Shown here: positions 51,057-62,770 of the stretch, in pieces
Numbering within the stretch: position 1 is the first letter of the stretch
Layout of the letters: each line of letters opens with the position of its first letter
Source: Lolium rigidum
Taxonomy: Eukaryota; Streptophyta; Magnoliopsida; Poales; Poaceae
Assembly: GCF_022539505.1 (NCBI RefSeq)
Contig: NC_061514.1
Location: 330,939,090 to 331,003,089 of the forward strand
Direction of reading: 5' to 3'
DNA length: 64,000 bases
The notes under the pieces: model-generated
What the model saw: only the letters and a program-made list of their open reading frames with translations
Database searches by the model: none
Told to the model about the DNA's origin: nothing
Program-made: the position numbers and the translations under genes

Positions 51057-52099
51057 TAGACACCGTGTCCAGGAGATCCGGGTCAATCCTGTTCTCAGCA
51101 GTACCTCTGTTTTTCTCCGGGTGCACACGCCAGTCCACGTAACCACCCCTTCGCGATCTATCACACACAGAATTACCTCGTCCAAACCCTCCATTCATGC
51201 CACCCCGGGAAGAGCTTTGGTTACGGCCTCGTCCATAAGCATAAATACATTCTCCAAATTTTAGACTCTTTTCATCATGTACCCCATCACCACACTCTTT
51301 ATGATCATGTCCAAGCAATCCACATGAATAGCAAATCTGGCCTAGCTTCTCGTATTTTACAGCATATAGGAATCGTTTTCCTCCCAGAACTATTGACACA
51401 AACCTGGTTAAGGGTTTACGAACGTCGTGATTCACTCAAAGCCGGACAAAATATCCTCTAAAGCCTCCTACTGGGATCATCTCGACTTCAATGACTTCCC
51501 CGCAGATCGTGCTATCAATGGCTTTATCACATTCTCCTTCCTGTATGCCTCGGGTAATTTATGAACTTGAATCCATATTGGCAAGAAATCAAGCTGCACC
51601 ATACCAGGATCCGAAAGACCATCATATGGGGCGAATATCACCGCCCACTCACGAAATAACCATGGTCCTTTCTCCATTACTTTCTCCCAATCAGCCAGGC
51701 AGAAGCACTGGAGTACAAACATATTTTCTCCCACTGCCCTGATCTTAATCTCCCGTGTAGAGTTTCAAGCATAGAGCATCTGTTGGAAGAACGCTTCGTG
51801 ACTAAATTTCTTATGACAAAAGACCCTCGCCACAGCCAGCCAGCGCGTACTTTCTACCAGATCAATTTCTTCATCTTCCAGAATAAAATCATCATACTCG
51901 TCCTCATCGATCTCCAGGTTCCCAAACATTGTATCAATTGCCTCCTCCCCAGACGCATCTGTCTCTATGGGAGGAGCCTTCACCTCCCTATGTTCTCATC
52001 TCCCGACAGGTCTTGGCTATTAGAGCCCACCGATGCCCCCGCCCCCTTGTCAACCACCGGACACGACGCCGCACTTGATGAGGAAATGGACACCGACAT
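51057..52099 (-). pseudogene. LINE ORF1 (DUF4283 plus zinc knuckle) relic
   Basis: Minus strand from the ATG at 52099 (MSVSISSSSAASCPVVDKG). A stop and shift near 51987 lead to an acidic segment (DEYDDFILEDEEIDLV). Another shift leads to a DUF4283-like part ([20 protein letters not shown] ... [18 protein letters not shown]), then [38 protein letters not shown], a CCHC knuckle. This is the RNA-binding ORF1 of plant L1-type LINEs. It is cut at 51056 by the copia LTR; the reverse transcriptase is not in the window. Confidence 0.75.
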
Positions 52100-52528
52100 G
52101 ATGTGATCGCCTTGGGAGACTTCAAACCCTAGACCTCGTCCTGGAAAACCGCCAGGAGGATCCCACGAGCCTCTTCTATCTCCAGATTAGATGGAATTGG
52201 GCTCGGAAACGAATTAGATCAAGGTCAAGACCGTGATCACCACCAACTCACCGCTGCAAGGACAGGAGTACTAAACCCTAAAAGTTATGTAATATTTTTA
52301 AAATAATGAGAGCACTGGAGCTCGGAAGCTAAAAGCACTTTTCGCTTTCGGGCGACCAGTTGCTGAAAAAAAGGCCACGCGAACAGGGCGATGTGGTCGA
52401 ACCAGACCAGATAGCAGGACGGCAGCGTCGGGTTGGTTGGACACGACAGACGAGATCCCAAACCGACCCCTGCACTCCGCCCGCCGGCAGCAGCGCCACC
52501 ATCTCCGATCCAGCCGCCGCTCCCCGCG
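52100..52528. other. Promoter/leader side of the methyltransferase gene
   Basis: Left part is the former LINE 5' UTR. The right part (52400-52528) is CpG-rich and probably the promoter or leader of the gene at 52529. No TATA box stands out. Confidence 0.4.
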
Positions 52529-53728
52529 ATGGCGCTCCTCTCGAGCTCGGGCGGCGGCTCAACGGCGCGGCTGCTCACAGTGCCCGCGCTGCTCCTCCTG
52601 CTCTCCTCCGCCGCGCTCCTCGTCTTCCTCCTCCTCCCCGCCATCTCCCCCTCCACCTCCACCGGGGCCCACCTCTGCGCCTGCACCGACCCCGTCACCA
52701 CCCACACCACCACCAGCGTCACCACCACCACCACCACCGCCTCCCCCGCCCCCGTCGCCACCTCCCCGGACGACGTCGCCTGGCTCAAGGCGCAGCTCGC
52801 CTCCAACTCCCTCGCCCTCCTCGCCTCCACCGACGCCTGGCACCGCCTCCGCAAGGGCATCAACCCCCGCACCCGCCACCAGCAGCTCTTCGACATCAAC
52901 AGGTACACCATTCTCCCCCGATTACCCAAACCCCGCCACTTCGATTTCGATGCTTCCCCTTTATTACTCTGAAACATTAGATCCACCATACTGTCGTGCT
53001 AGGATCGAGTGCGCATTCTCAGTAGTTCCAGGGCTTCATTAGCATCTCAATGCTGCACATGGATACACTGCAGGCACCACGGGATCTCCCATTACCCGGA
53101 CGAAGAGGTGACCAACCACACCGCGCTGCCGTGCCCCGGGGAGCTCCTCGTCGAGGAGCACCACAGCAACTACGGCGAGCCATGGGCCGGTGGCCGCGAC
53201 GTCTTCGAGTTCCTGGCCAACGCGTCCACCCTCATGCCCAAGGACCAGGTTCTCGAGATCGGGTGCGGGACGCTCCGTGTCGGCCTGCATTTCATCCGGT
53301 TCCTCGAGACCGGGAGGTTCCACTGCCTGGAGCGCGACGAGCTGTCCCTCATGGCTGCGCTTCGGTACGAGCTGCCCTCGCAGGGGCTGCTGTACAAGCG
53401 GCCGGTGATTGTGAGAGGAGAGGACATGGATTTCAGCAAGTTCGGGGATACTGTCATGTACGACCTTATCTACGCGAGCGCCGTGTTCCTCCACATTCCA
53501 GATGCGCTTGTTTGGACTGGGCTCGAGAGGCTTGCAGGGAAGCTGAGGCCGCAGAGGGGCAGGATTTTCGTGTCGCATAACATCAAGTTTTGCTCCAGAT
53601 TGGGTGGCGACGAGTGCACACGCCGGCTTGCGGAACTGGGGCTTGAGTATGTTGGGAAGCACACTCATGATAGCTTGTTGTTTAACCATTACGAGATATG
53701 GTTTGAGTTCCGGAGGCCGAAAGTTTAG
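52529..53728 (+). CDS. Membrane-anchored SAM-dependent methyltransferase
   Basis: Two exons, 52529-52902 and 53074-53728, GT-AG intron at phase 2, 342 aa. The N-terminus has a strong hydrophobic segment (about residues 14-39, LLTVPALLLLLSSAALLVFL), a likely signal anchor, then a Thr/Ser/Pro-rich stem. This suggests a type II protein of the secretory pathway. The catalytic part starts near HHGISHYPDEEV; motif I is VLEIGCGTLRVG (about 184-195), followed by FHCLERDEL (acidic end of strand 2), YDLIYASAVFLHIPD and a C-terminal YEIWFEFRRPKV. Class I SAM-binding fold; substrate unknown. GC content is high in exon 1, typical of grass genes. The ORF frame continues upstream of exon 2 to 53009, but splicing gives the better N-terminus. 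Confidence 0.88.
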
Positions 53729-56700
53729 ATCATGATAGCTCAGGAGGATACACAAGTTTGGTTTCTGTTCTGCAGTTTTGAATGTGTGAAGCAAAAAAGG
53801 CAAGCCATGCCATGTACACTCAAGAGTTTTGCCTTTGGACTGGAAGCACTGTTTGCTCGGCTCTGAGTTGGAACATGTGCACAAAATTCATGATAGGAAG
53901 GTACAACTCCGTCAGAGTCCAATTACATTCTGGTGAATGGTTGCTCAACTCTTTAGCTTTAGTTACCACCAATTATTCGCTGTACTGTAATCTTAGTAAG
54001 GTCTCAAAGTTTTTCAGTAGTTGAGGTCAAACTGATATGTTACACATCTCTTATCCCAATAGTTTCCTACAATGGTCAAGCAGAAATTGTATCATCACGC
54101 AAGGTTTAGTAAATCGTGACAAGGATAACCTTGTTATCCTGTTTCTGTATTTAACGAATCTGGAATACACTTTTGTTATGCTATGGTAGCTTGCTGAATT
54201 GTTTGATGCATATGCATCTATACTTGTTCTTCATTATCCACCTTGGAGTTGGTGTTATAATGAAATGGTACTGTATCTTTGTGGGGTGACTAAATGTGGA
54301 ACATATCTGATTCCAGCTTGCTTTATGTCTTCATATAGTTGCAGTTGCAATACATTTTACATGGGTTGTTGGTACCTAGGACAACTCATCTTTATTAGTA
54401 CTTATGATGATGTTGAGTGAAACCCAATGATTCTTTGGTTACCGTTAGTGCTGCACACCACAACTACAACTTTTCATGAGCATGATCTTATGTTGTGTGT
54501 TATCTGCATCTTCTCTCTATGTTGGGTTTGCTTCTTACCATCATCCTGGAATCCATGTTTCTTCATGTAGAAGTTCTGTCTGATTTCATGCATGCCATGT
54601 TAGTCTATGTGGACAAGTGTTTGGTACAAGCATCTGATAACTAATGTGCATGTTGATTCAGTACTCAGTTTTATCTGTGTTGTTAGCAAAGACCATAGTA
54701 CCACAAAACCAAAAATTACTGAAATGAGGGCTAAAACTTGTTTAACTGTTACGAGATATGGTTTGAATTCTGGAGGACAAAATTTCAGATCCTCATGGCT
54801 CAGTAGTATGTGCAAGGTTGGTTTCTAGCCTCTGTTGAAAGTTTGAATGCGTGAAGCAAAAACGGAAGCCATGCCCTGTATGCTGGTAAGTTTGATTTCA
54901 GACTGGAACCGATGATTGCTCGGCTCTGAGTTGAAGCATGTGCACACATTTATAGTGGGAATGGTACAACCTGTGCTAGAGTCCGATCACATTTTGGTGA
55001 ATGGTTGCTGAAGTCGTTATCTTTAGTTACCACCAATTATTGACTGTACTGTAATCTCAATTAAGGTCAAACAGATATTTTACACAATTTTTTAACCAAG
55101 TAGCTCCATAAAATGGTCGAGCATCAATTTTATCACCACGCAAGGTTTAGTAAATTGTGAGAAGGATAACTGTGTTATCCTGTTATTGAACGAAAGGCCT
55201 TTCTGTTCAATGACTTCTGAAATACACATTGTTATGCTATGGTATCTTGGTGAATAGTTTTGTGCCTATTGCATCTGTATTTGTTTCTTCATTATGCATC
55301 TTGGAACTGGTTATACCATTGGATAATAGTACTATCTATTTGTGAGGTGACTTCAAGTGAACATGTCTGATTTCAGCTTTGTTTCCTGTCTTGATCGCCT
55401 TTCTGTTCAATGACTTCTGAAATACACATTGTTATGCTATGGTATCTTGGTGAATAGTTTTGTGCCTATGCCATCTATATTTGTTTCTTCATTATGCATC
55501 TTGGAACTTGTTATACCATTGGATAATAGTGCTATCTATTTGTGTGGTGACTAAAAGTGAACATGTCTGATTTCAGCTTTGCTTCCTGTCTTGATTGTCA
55601 GAATAAGACTATTCATATATACGCAGTTGCAATACATTTTACCTTGGTTGTTCGTACCTAGGACAACTCTGTCTTTATTAGTACTTATGATGATGTTGAG
55701 TGAAGCCCAATGATTTTTTTGTTACCATTATTGCCCAGACCACAAACTATGATTTTTAATCAGCATGGTACTATATATATACTCTTATTCTTTATGTTAT
55801 TTGTGTCTTTTCCTTATGCTAGGGTTTGCTTCTGCCCTCATCCTGGATTCCATGTTTCCTTATGTAGATTTTCTGTGTAATTCATATATGCTATGCCAGT
55901 CTATGTGGAGGTACAAGCGTCTGATAACTAATGTGCATGTGATGACCAAGTATACTCATTTGTATCTGTGTTGTTAGCAAATACCATAGTGCCACAAAGC
56001 GAGATTGCTGAAATGAGGGCTATAAGTTTTCAGTATTAGAGGAGTCCATCATTCATTAAGAACCATTTGTCTGATTATAAATACAGAGAGATCTTGTAGC
56101 ATTTCACCTGTCACCAAGTTGTTGTGGACCTGATAACGACGCCCTTCATTCCAAGGAAATCCACCGCCATTTTTAGAGCATATGCCTCTTGTATCATGGG
56201 TCATGGGTTTGCTTGATTTTCAGTTGGGGATCTATTAAGACGCTGACACATGACCTGTCTGGTCCAGCACCTGCGGCCAATCAAGCCACAGCTTTAATTC
56301 TTCTTTGTGGGGCTAAATACGGCTCTCTATTTTTGCCTATTATGGATCATAAATAAAAATAAACATCCTCCTTCCTTGCCCTGACAGTGCTCTTCTGCCT
56401 TGCCATTGATTTACTGGTGTTCATCTCCTTTTCTGCATTTCTTTTCTCTAAGGCAACTGTAATGTTCTAACCCACTTCTTGTAGTGCTATCTATTGATCA
56501 CAGTTTTTCATCTCTCTTATTATGCTAGAGTTTGCTTCTGACCGCATCCTGGAATGCATGATTGATCATGTAGGAGTTCTATGTGATTTCATACATGCCA
56601 GGTCAGTCTATCTGACACTGTTTGGTACAAGCGTCTGATATCGAATGTGCATGATGGCTCAGTACTCAGTTTTATCTGTGTTGTTAGCGAAGATCACAGT

Positions 56701-56753
56701 GCCACAACCACAACGCCAAAATTGCTGAAATGAGGGTTAAAAGTGTTCAGCAT
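53729..56753. repeat. Repeated 3' tail of the methyltransferase gene
   Basis: The gene's 3' end (gttacgagatatggtttgag...gaagcaaaaaaggcaagccatgcc...ctcggctctgagttg) is repeated at 54749-55200 as gttacgagatatggtttgaattc and so on, including the last codons (CYEIWFEF). A second module (atctgtgttgttagc...aaaattgctgaaatgaggg) occurs at ~54670, 55965 and 56680. The copies are diverged and non-coding, i.e. old tandem duplications. ORFs here have no domain. Confidence 0.8.
55198..55594. repeat. Direct tandem duplication, 200-bp unit
   Basis: cctttctgttcaatgacttc starts at 55198 and again at 55398, and the two 200-bp units are nearly identical (few mismatches). It is younger than the surrounding duplication. 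Confidence 0.85.
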
Positions 56754-56756
56754 TTA

Positions 56757-57000
56757 GGGCCTGTTTGGTTCCTAGCCACACTTTGCCAAGCCTAATTTTG
56801 AAAAGTGTGGCAGCCACAAAAGTGTGGCTAGAATTTTGGAAGCCACAAAGTGTCGCAAAAGTTGGCAAAAAATTCACTCTATGACAAATGAGCCATATGG
56901 ATAGTGAAGTGTGGCAGCTCTAAAGTGTGGCAAGAACCAAACACATGCCAAATTGCCAAACTTTGGCTTGGCAAAGTGTGGCTGGGAACCAAACAGGCCC
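56757..57000. mobile_element. Tourist-like MITE with TTA duplication (244 bp)
   Basis: Perfect-looking terminal repeats gggcctgtttggttc / gaaccaaacaggccc, with further inverted similarity inward (tagccacactttgcca). TTA is present on both sides (56754-56756 and 57001-57003). The 3-bp duplication indicates PIF/Harbinger. It sits at the edge of the third tail repeat. Confidence 0.88.
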
Positions 57001-57003
57001 TTA

Positions 57004-57768
57004 GTCACACGAAGTGCGTAATGTGTAACCTACTTCTTGTAGTGCTTGCTATTGATCATCAGTTTTCATCTCTAATTATATGGTGAAAATGAGCTAATTA
57101 CTAACACTGCTCTTAGTAACGTGGAAAACTGGCATCATATCAGCATCAGTTCTTTCTAGGGTTTGTCAAGATTTGACCATGAATCTTTATTATTAAATTG
57201 GAGTTGGTCGTTTGACACTCAACGCGTTTGATGGTCGTCATTGAAAGCATCCTATACGTCCAATATAATCTCTCCATGTCCGCTTAACCTGCAGTCGTCT
57301 GATCTCAATTAACGGCTAATTATGGTATCATCAATCAGCGGATCAAATAATTAGGAAAGGTATGTCTGCTTGCCTACCATCTCAAGGAATATCAATCAAG
57401 GAGACGGTACAAATTAATTAGGAAAGATGTCCTTCCTTGTCCCGAGAAAATAATTCATTCTCCCCTCGCACCAAAATCATTTCTCTCAATTCCCACCCCC
57501 TCCAGTCCCGATCTATGTGTGACCATGGCGGTCGCGCTACATCGGGGCTCGTTGGTTGCCGGACCTAGCGCGATGACCGCGCCGGCTAGAGCGAAAGTCT
57601 GAATGAGTGAACGTGCGGGGCTGTCTTAGCGCGAGGTCGCCGGCTTGCAATTGCTGAACCACGGCAGCTCTCCCCCCTCTCCCTCCATCTTTGATCTTCA
57701 TGCCTTCTATCTCTCTGACTTTTGGCTACGTGATGCCGATGTATTAGTTAGGAGCAGGACCGGCAACA
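57004..57768. other. Intergenic
   Basis: No supported gene. The GC-rich part at 57520-57640 has an ATG but no sustained coding pattern. Confidence 0.4.
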
Positions 57769-57787
57769 AGTATAGGAGTAGTACCAA

Positions 57788-57948
57788 AAAAAAATGCGAC
57801 TTGGGGGGTAAGAAGCCCTCCAAGCAATTCAATAGATGATATTTGGTGTGTACAGCGAGAGAGCGGGCGCTAGCACTCGAACTCGGGATCTCGCGGGTCA
57901 CAGCAGGTATCAGCACCCGGCAACCATCCGGGCTATGCCTCGGTTCAC
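57788..57948 (-). mobile_element. tRNA-derived SINE with 3' T-tail
   Basis: Flanked by a perfect 19-bp repeat (agtataggagtagtaccaa at 57769-57787 and 57949-57967). On the minus strand it begins gtgaaccgaggca, has an A-box-like tagcccggatgg and a B-box-like gagttcgagtgc about 45 nt later, and ends in a T-run (the A-run at 57788-57794). A short T-tail instead of poly-A is known for grass p-SINE and Au-type SINEs. Family not determined. Confidence 0.75.
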
Positions 57949-57967
57949 AGTATAGGAGTAGTACCAA

Positions 57968-58895
57968 CCGAGACAATCTGCTTTTGAAAGATCAACACAG
58001 TCCGCGACAATGGCCATGTGCAGGACCAATGCGCGTAGCTCGCGAGGGTTTCCTTGTTGGTCTGCCGGTGAACTTAGCACCTAAATTGATCAGGTAAGAT
58101 CCTTGTAGTTTATTCAAATCAAGTAAAAATTGACTTCCCTCCAGTAGAGTTATGTGTGACTGAAATTTTATTGTGTTGCACACTGCTTTGGTCGATCTGA
58201 TTATAGATACTAGACGCATCTAGACGTTCTGCTGCAATGAGCTGAACCCACGCTCGTCACAAGCTACAACCTACAAGCACAGAGGATACACTATACCCCT
58301 CCAAGGATTTCTGAAGCTTGATGAGCAGAGCACACCATTCTGACTCTTTTTTCTTTCCCATTATTTTATTATATTATATATATTTTTTACTTTATATTGC
58401 AAATTTATCGTTCCACTATTCTAATTCTGAAGATAGGTACACATCAAGAGGTGTTTTTGCCAAGGCATTAAGTTCCATACTTTCATTGGTTTCTTTGATT
58501 GGAAAAAATCTTGATATGCTTTAACATTTTCATCCACAATACCCTGATGTAGAAACATTATTCAGTTTTAATTACTAATTTGGGACATGGATATATAAGT
58601 TATTCTTACACTACTCTTTGCCGAGAAAATTTGACTCCCAGCCCTAACAATTGCAAGACAATCTTGTAAATTGCTTGCCCATGCATATGAAAGTTGTTAT
58701 GTTAAGATGACTCTAACACATAAGCAAGTGAAATATCTCAACTAAAATAATTGTTGGGTTGTCTTTAGGATAAGAGAGAAGTAAAATCTTAGTAAAAAAC
58801 ATAGAGTTGTTGGATTGTTGCATTTTATACATACGGTGTCAAATTGTAGCTTTGTGGGTATCTTTTTTATAAATTTGAATTTTCATGGTTATTAT
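57968..58895. other. AT-rich intergenic, perhaps Helitron body
   Basis: No ORF with domains. It may be the interior of the element whose 3' end lies at 58958, but no 5' TC terminus was identified. Confidence 0.3.
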
Positions 58896-58924
58896 ATTTA
58901 CACGTCCAACGAATAAGTAAATTT

Positions 58925-58958
58925 CGGAAGCCGTGGCAACGCACGGGCATTCAACTAG
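58925..58958 (+). mobile_element. Helitron-like 3' terminus
   Basis: A hairpin ccgtg-gcaacg-cacgg (58931-58947, including an imperfect loop) is followed 7 bp later by CTAG (58955-58958) and then T. A hairpin about 8-12 nt before CTRR with T as the next host base is the Helitron 3' signature. Gene capture is common in Helitrons but none is visible here. Confidence 0.5.
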
Positions 58959-59336
58959 TTCATGGTAAAATTCGGATAGTGATTTTCTGCCTCAGGCATG
59001 CGGAGGTGCTGCGGTGGGCCTCACGCGTGAAGGCAGGGACGCAGTGCTTTTTGGGCCCGATCTGGGCTTGGGGCGGGCCGGCCTGACCATGGCACGAGGT
59101 TGGCTCCTGGAGGGGGGCGTGGACATGTTGGTGCCAACGCTTGGAGGCTGGCTGCTGTACGTGGTCGGGTGAGAGACACGGCGCGTGCCGTCCAGTGCGA
59201 CGAAGGGGGGCATGGGGCGTGCCAGCTGGACGCCCTTCTCCGGCGTACGACGTGTTTGGCGCTTGCATATATAGTTCTCTATGGGCCTGTTGAGGAGCTC
59301 TGCGCCCCTAGGGTGATTCTGCGATGACGAGGTTAC

Positions 59337-60496
59337 TTAGTTCTTCCTCAAGTGTAAGAGAAGTTGTAATGCGCTAACCTTGGTGTACGCAAAGTATATA
59401 TGATAGCTGATGTCTTCTCCACCCAACGCACCCCGCCATCTTCTAGAGCTTGCATACATGAACNNNNNNNNNNNNNNNNNNNNNNNNNNNNNNNNNNNNN
59501 NNNNNNNNNNNNNNNNNNNNNNNNNNNNNNNNNNNNNNNNNNNNNNNNNNNNNNNNNNNNNNNCCCACCTTGATCTCCAGTGACTCAAATGGTTGTAGAC
59601 CTGAGCGACACAAACCTCACGGCCAATGTACTTCAGAATAGCCGCAGATACCGCTTTTAGGTTACGGTTCCCGAACAACGGCACTCTGGCCTTCTCTTCC
59701 GTGACAAACTCGCACACCCAGTTCAACACGAAGGTGCACAGAGCGTCGGACCATAGCATGTTGGGCCTCTTCGTGATAGGGCATAACTTATGAGGCACCG
59801 GGATGTACCGGATTGGCACAACATGTAGCACAGACTTGGGCGACTGATCAACGGGGCTCGCATCCTATACAGACAATCAAAGTACCAAAGTGCAAGAACA
59901 ATGGTAAGCAAGTTGCAGTGTATAAGTGCAAGCATGGTAGCAAAGTGAAGTTACAAACACGTTGTGCACACACATATTGACCATAACACAATAGTAATCT
60001 TCTATGCCTACTTCCATGTATAAGTGCATAGCTGGTACAAGGAGTAGTTGTACACATCGTCAAACCCAGTCCTCGTACCAACTATCACACATATATATGC
60101 GTGGACGATTGGACTTAGAAGAACACATACACATGTGTTCGACGAAATGAAGGGCAATTGACGCTTTACAGATCTAAGCAAGAACTAAGCAGAACAATTG
60201 TACATATCGAAACAAGAACTCATGTGCAAAGCTACTCTACTCTTATAGATCGTAGCAAGCCCTTACATATCTAAACATGAACGTAGCAAAAGTACACTAA
60301 ACATATCGAAGCAAGAAACATAGGTAAACTACTTTATATCTTACAGATCGAAGCACCAAGTAAGATAAACAGGTAGATCGAACCAATAACTCTATATTCG
60401 TACACGCAGCAGCAACTTTGGTGTAGATCATCTAAGCCAGGGTTGGGTGGTACTCACAGTGATCTGGCAGTCGGACCCGAAGGAAGAAGACGACAT
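59337..60496 (-). CDS. Myb/SANT-like protein, interrupted by gap
   Basis: Exon 1 is 60458-60496 (13 codons, MSSSSFGSDCQIT, then gtgagt). Exon 2 begins at 59864 after tatag, phase 0, and runs into the gap at 59563. It encodes PNMLWSDALCTFVLNWVCEF ... VPLFGNRNLKAVSAAILKY ... QVYNHLSHWRSRW, the Myb/SANT-like (MSL) fold found in plant proteins related to the second ORF of PIF/Harbinger elements. Beyond the gap an open stretch (59463-59337) has no matching continuation, so the gene is incomplete or misjoined. DNA-binding role inferred from the fold. Confidence 0.6.
59464..59563. other. Assembly gap (100 N)
   Basis: Second 100-N placeholder, inside the Myb/SANT-like gene. Confidence 0.99.
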
Positions 60497-60499
60497 CTT

Positions 60500-62322
60500 G
60501 GCTAGATGGAGGAGGAAGAGCAGTCACAACGGAGGTCGCAGATGAGCCCGTCACTTACCTTGCTGCAGCGAGTAGCTATGGACGGAGAGCTCGAAAGGGG
60601 GGAAATGGTAGCACGTCTTTGGGAGGTGATACGGGGCGGTGTAAATAGGGGGGGGTATCGGCGGGAGGTGACCAAATTTCTCCCGTCGCATTTTCCCCGG
60701 CGCGAGGGCTCCTGCCATCTCTCACTCGCACCACCGCTGCGTAGTTTAGCTCCAGCGAGTGCAAGACGAGGTTGCATCACTGGAAACGGCCGAATCAAGC
60801 GTTCCTCGACATACAACTTTTTTCAGGTGCTTTAAAGTTTGTGCGATGCAAAGATTTTAACCAAACGCAAGATTTTCTTCTCCACCATGTGAGAAAAAGC
60901 ACATTGTTGACACCAAACACGCTCTATATCACCGGTTTGAACCAGTCTCCCTCCAGGGTTCCAGCCGGAAACGAGAGGCAAGCAGACTAGCAGAGCTTGA
61001 AGACGAAGGCGGTCCCTCATTGCGTGTACTCTTGTGGCATTTCGACGTGCCGGTACAACCGCCGTCGACAGATACCCCTCGTATTCGGATCTCTCACGAT
61101 TGTCAAGTGGGTGGTTGTCACGTAATCGGATCTCTCACCATTGTCAAGTGGGTGATTGTCACGTGCTCATTCAACTGGGGCGAAGACAAAGGACACCACC
61201 ATTGTGGCCACCTTCGTTGCATCATGGTGTTACCTACTTCTACGGCTCTACCTATCAATGAACAGTGATTAGTGGTAATTATACATAGTAGGATTTACTC
61301 CCTCTTTAATAAAATGTAATAGTTTATAATTTTTTTAGAAAGCAAACGGTATGAATTTTGACCAAGTATGACAAAAAAAATATAAAAACATATACATCAC
61401 CATAAGCTAATTTTTGGTGTGTGAAACACGGCACAGGTGCAAACGTTCATAAATACATACATACATTCGTCTCTATTAACGCACGTACACCGTATCTCTA
61501 TGAGAACTTCTGAGAAACTGAGTCCACGAAACTGATCCAACGGGTTTTGAGATTAACGGGGTTACCACCAGCGCCTCGCTGTCGACAGAGACATCGTCTA
61601 TCAAGGAAAGAATATTCCTCCTTCTATGGGACACCAAAGTATCACCAAAGTATAAAACCTGTCTGTATGGTGTCTGGTGGGCTGGGGTGTCACTGCTCTC
61701 CTAACCATCCAACCACATGTTGGTTCTCACCATAAGCTAATTCTTAGTATGTAAAGTTTGACCAAGTAACTGAGAATTAATTTAATTTTCAGCCGACTCT
61801 CTCACCTCTGGATTACATTATGATTTATGTTAACTAAGTTGCAACATGAGATGCAGCTGAGATTTTAACGGTTGCGCATGAGGTTGCAACTAAGATTTTA
61901 CTACTTACAACATGGTTTGCAATCATTGAATTGCTTTAAGATCTGTGTTAGTCATGAGTCGCAACATGAATCACAACTAAAATTTGACGAATTTACTTAA
62001 GAATTAATTTAGTTCTTAGTTTACTGAGAATTAATCACTCCCTATGAAAATATATTTATGGTTTTTGTTAGCTCTAAGTTGATTGAGAATTAACTTTGTT
62101 TTCAGTCGACTCCTAAACCATAGGATTGCGTAACCTAAACCATAGGACTGCGTAGTGATTCGTGTTAGCCATGAGCTGAGATATTTTCAGTTGCACATGA
62201 GGTTGCAATTCAGATTTGACTACTTACACATAGATGACATCACCTGACTGAAAATTAGCTTAGTTTTTAGTCGATTGATAATTAGTCACACCCATATATT
62301 TATCAAGGTGATTCTACTAATA
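60500..62322. other. Promoter of the MSL gene, then decayed repeats
   Basis: 60500-61000 is GC-richer and probably the MSL promoter. 61290-61400 contains a Stowaway end (tactccctctttaataaaatgtaat). 61780-62290 holds internally similar, diverged pieces (gttgcaac..., ctgagaattaa..., cataggattgcgt) of an element I cannot name. Confidence 0.4.
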
Positions 62323-62583
62323 CTCCCTCTGTTTAAAAATGTAAGGCGTCTAAGAATTAGTCAAAAGTCAACTTTTTTTTTAGTTTGACTAAGTTTATAT
62401 ACACAAAAATACGAACATTTACAATATTGTATCAATATCAATAGATTTACCATAAAGTATATTTTCTTATCATGTTCATTCGATATTATAGATGTAGATA
62501 TTTTTTAAAAATATTTAGCTAAAGTTAGTAAGATTTGACTTTTGACTAATTCTTAGATGCCTTACATTTTGGGACGGTGGGAG
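62323..62583. mobile_element. Stowaway-type MITE (about 260 bp)
   Basis: Left end ctccctctgtttaaaaatgtaaggcg and the inverse of the right end (gccttacattttgggacggtgggag) match for ~50 bp inward, including gaattagtcaaaagtca. TA precedes the left end. Confidence 0.82.
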
Positions 62584-62770
62584 AATTGATGTAAATGTTG
62601 ATATATTTTTCTACATATTTAGTTAAAATTTGTATCATTTGAATTGAAAAAATAAACTAAGATACATTGCATTTAGCAAAAGAGGGAGTACTAATTTTTT
62701 CATCAGGTTCTAAGTGCTTGGGTTAGCGTAACATTCTCGGTCTAACGTGTGCTGAAGACTAATGATCTTA

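Noticed and set aside
52559..52879. Gly/Glu-rich minus-strand ORF and other-frame ORFs across methyltransferase exon 1
   Set aside because: Antisense of the Thr/Pro/Ser-rich stem of the methyltransferase; pure composition effect.
60506..60835. 109-codon plus-strand ORF beginning MEEEEQSQRR
   Set aside because: It covers the leader and promoter of the minus-strand MSL gene and shows no domain or conservation cue.
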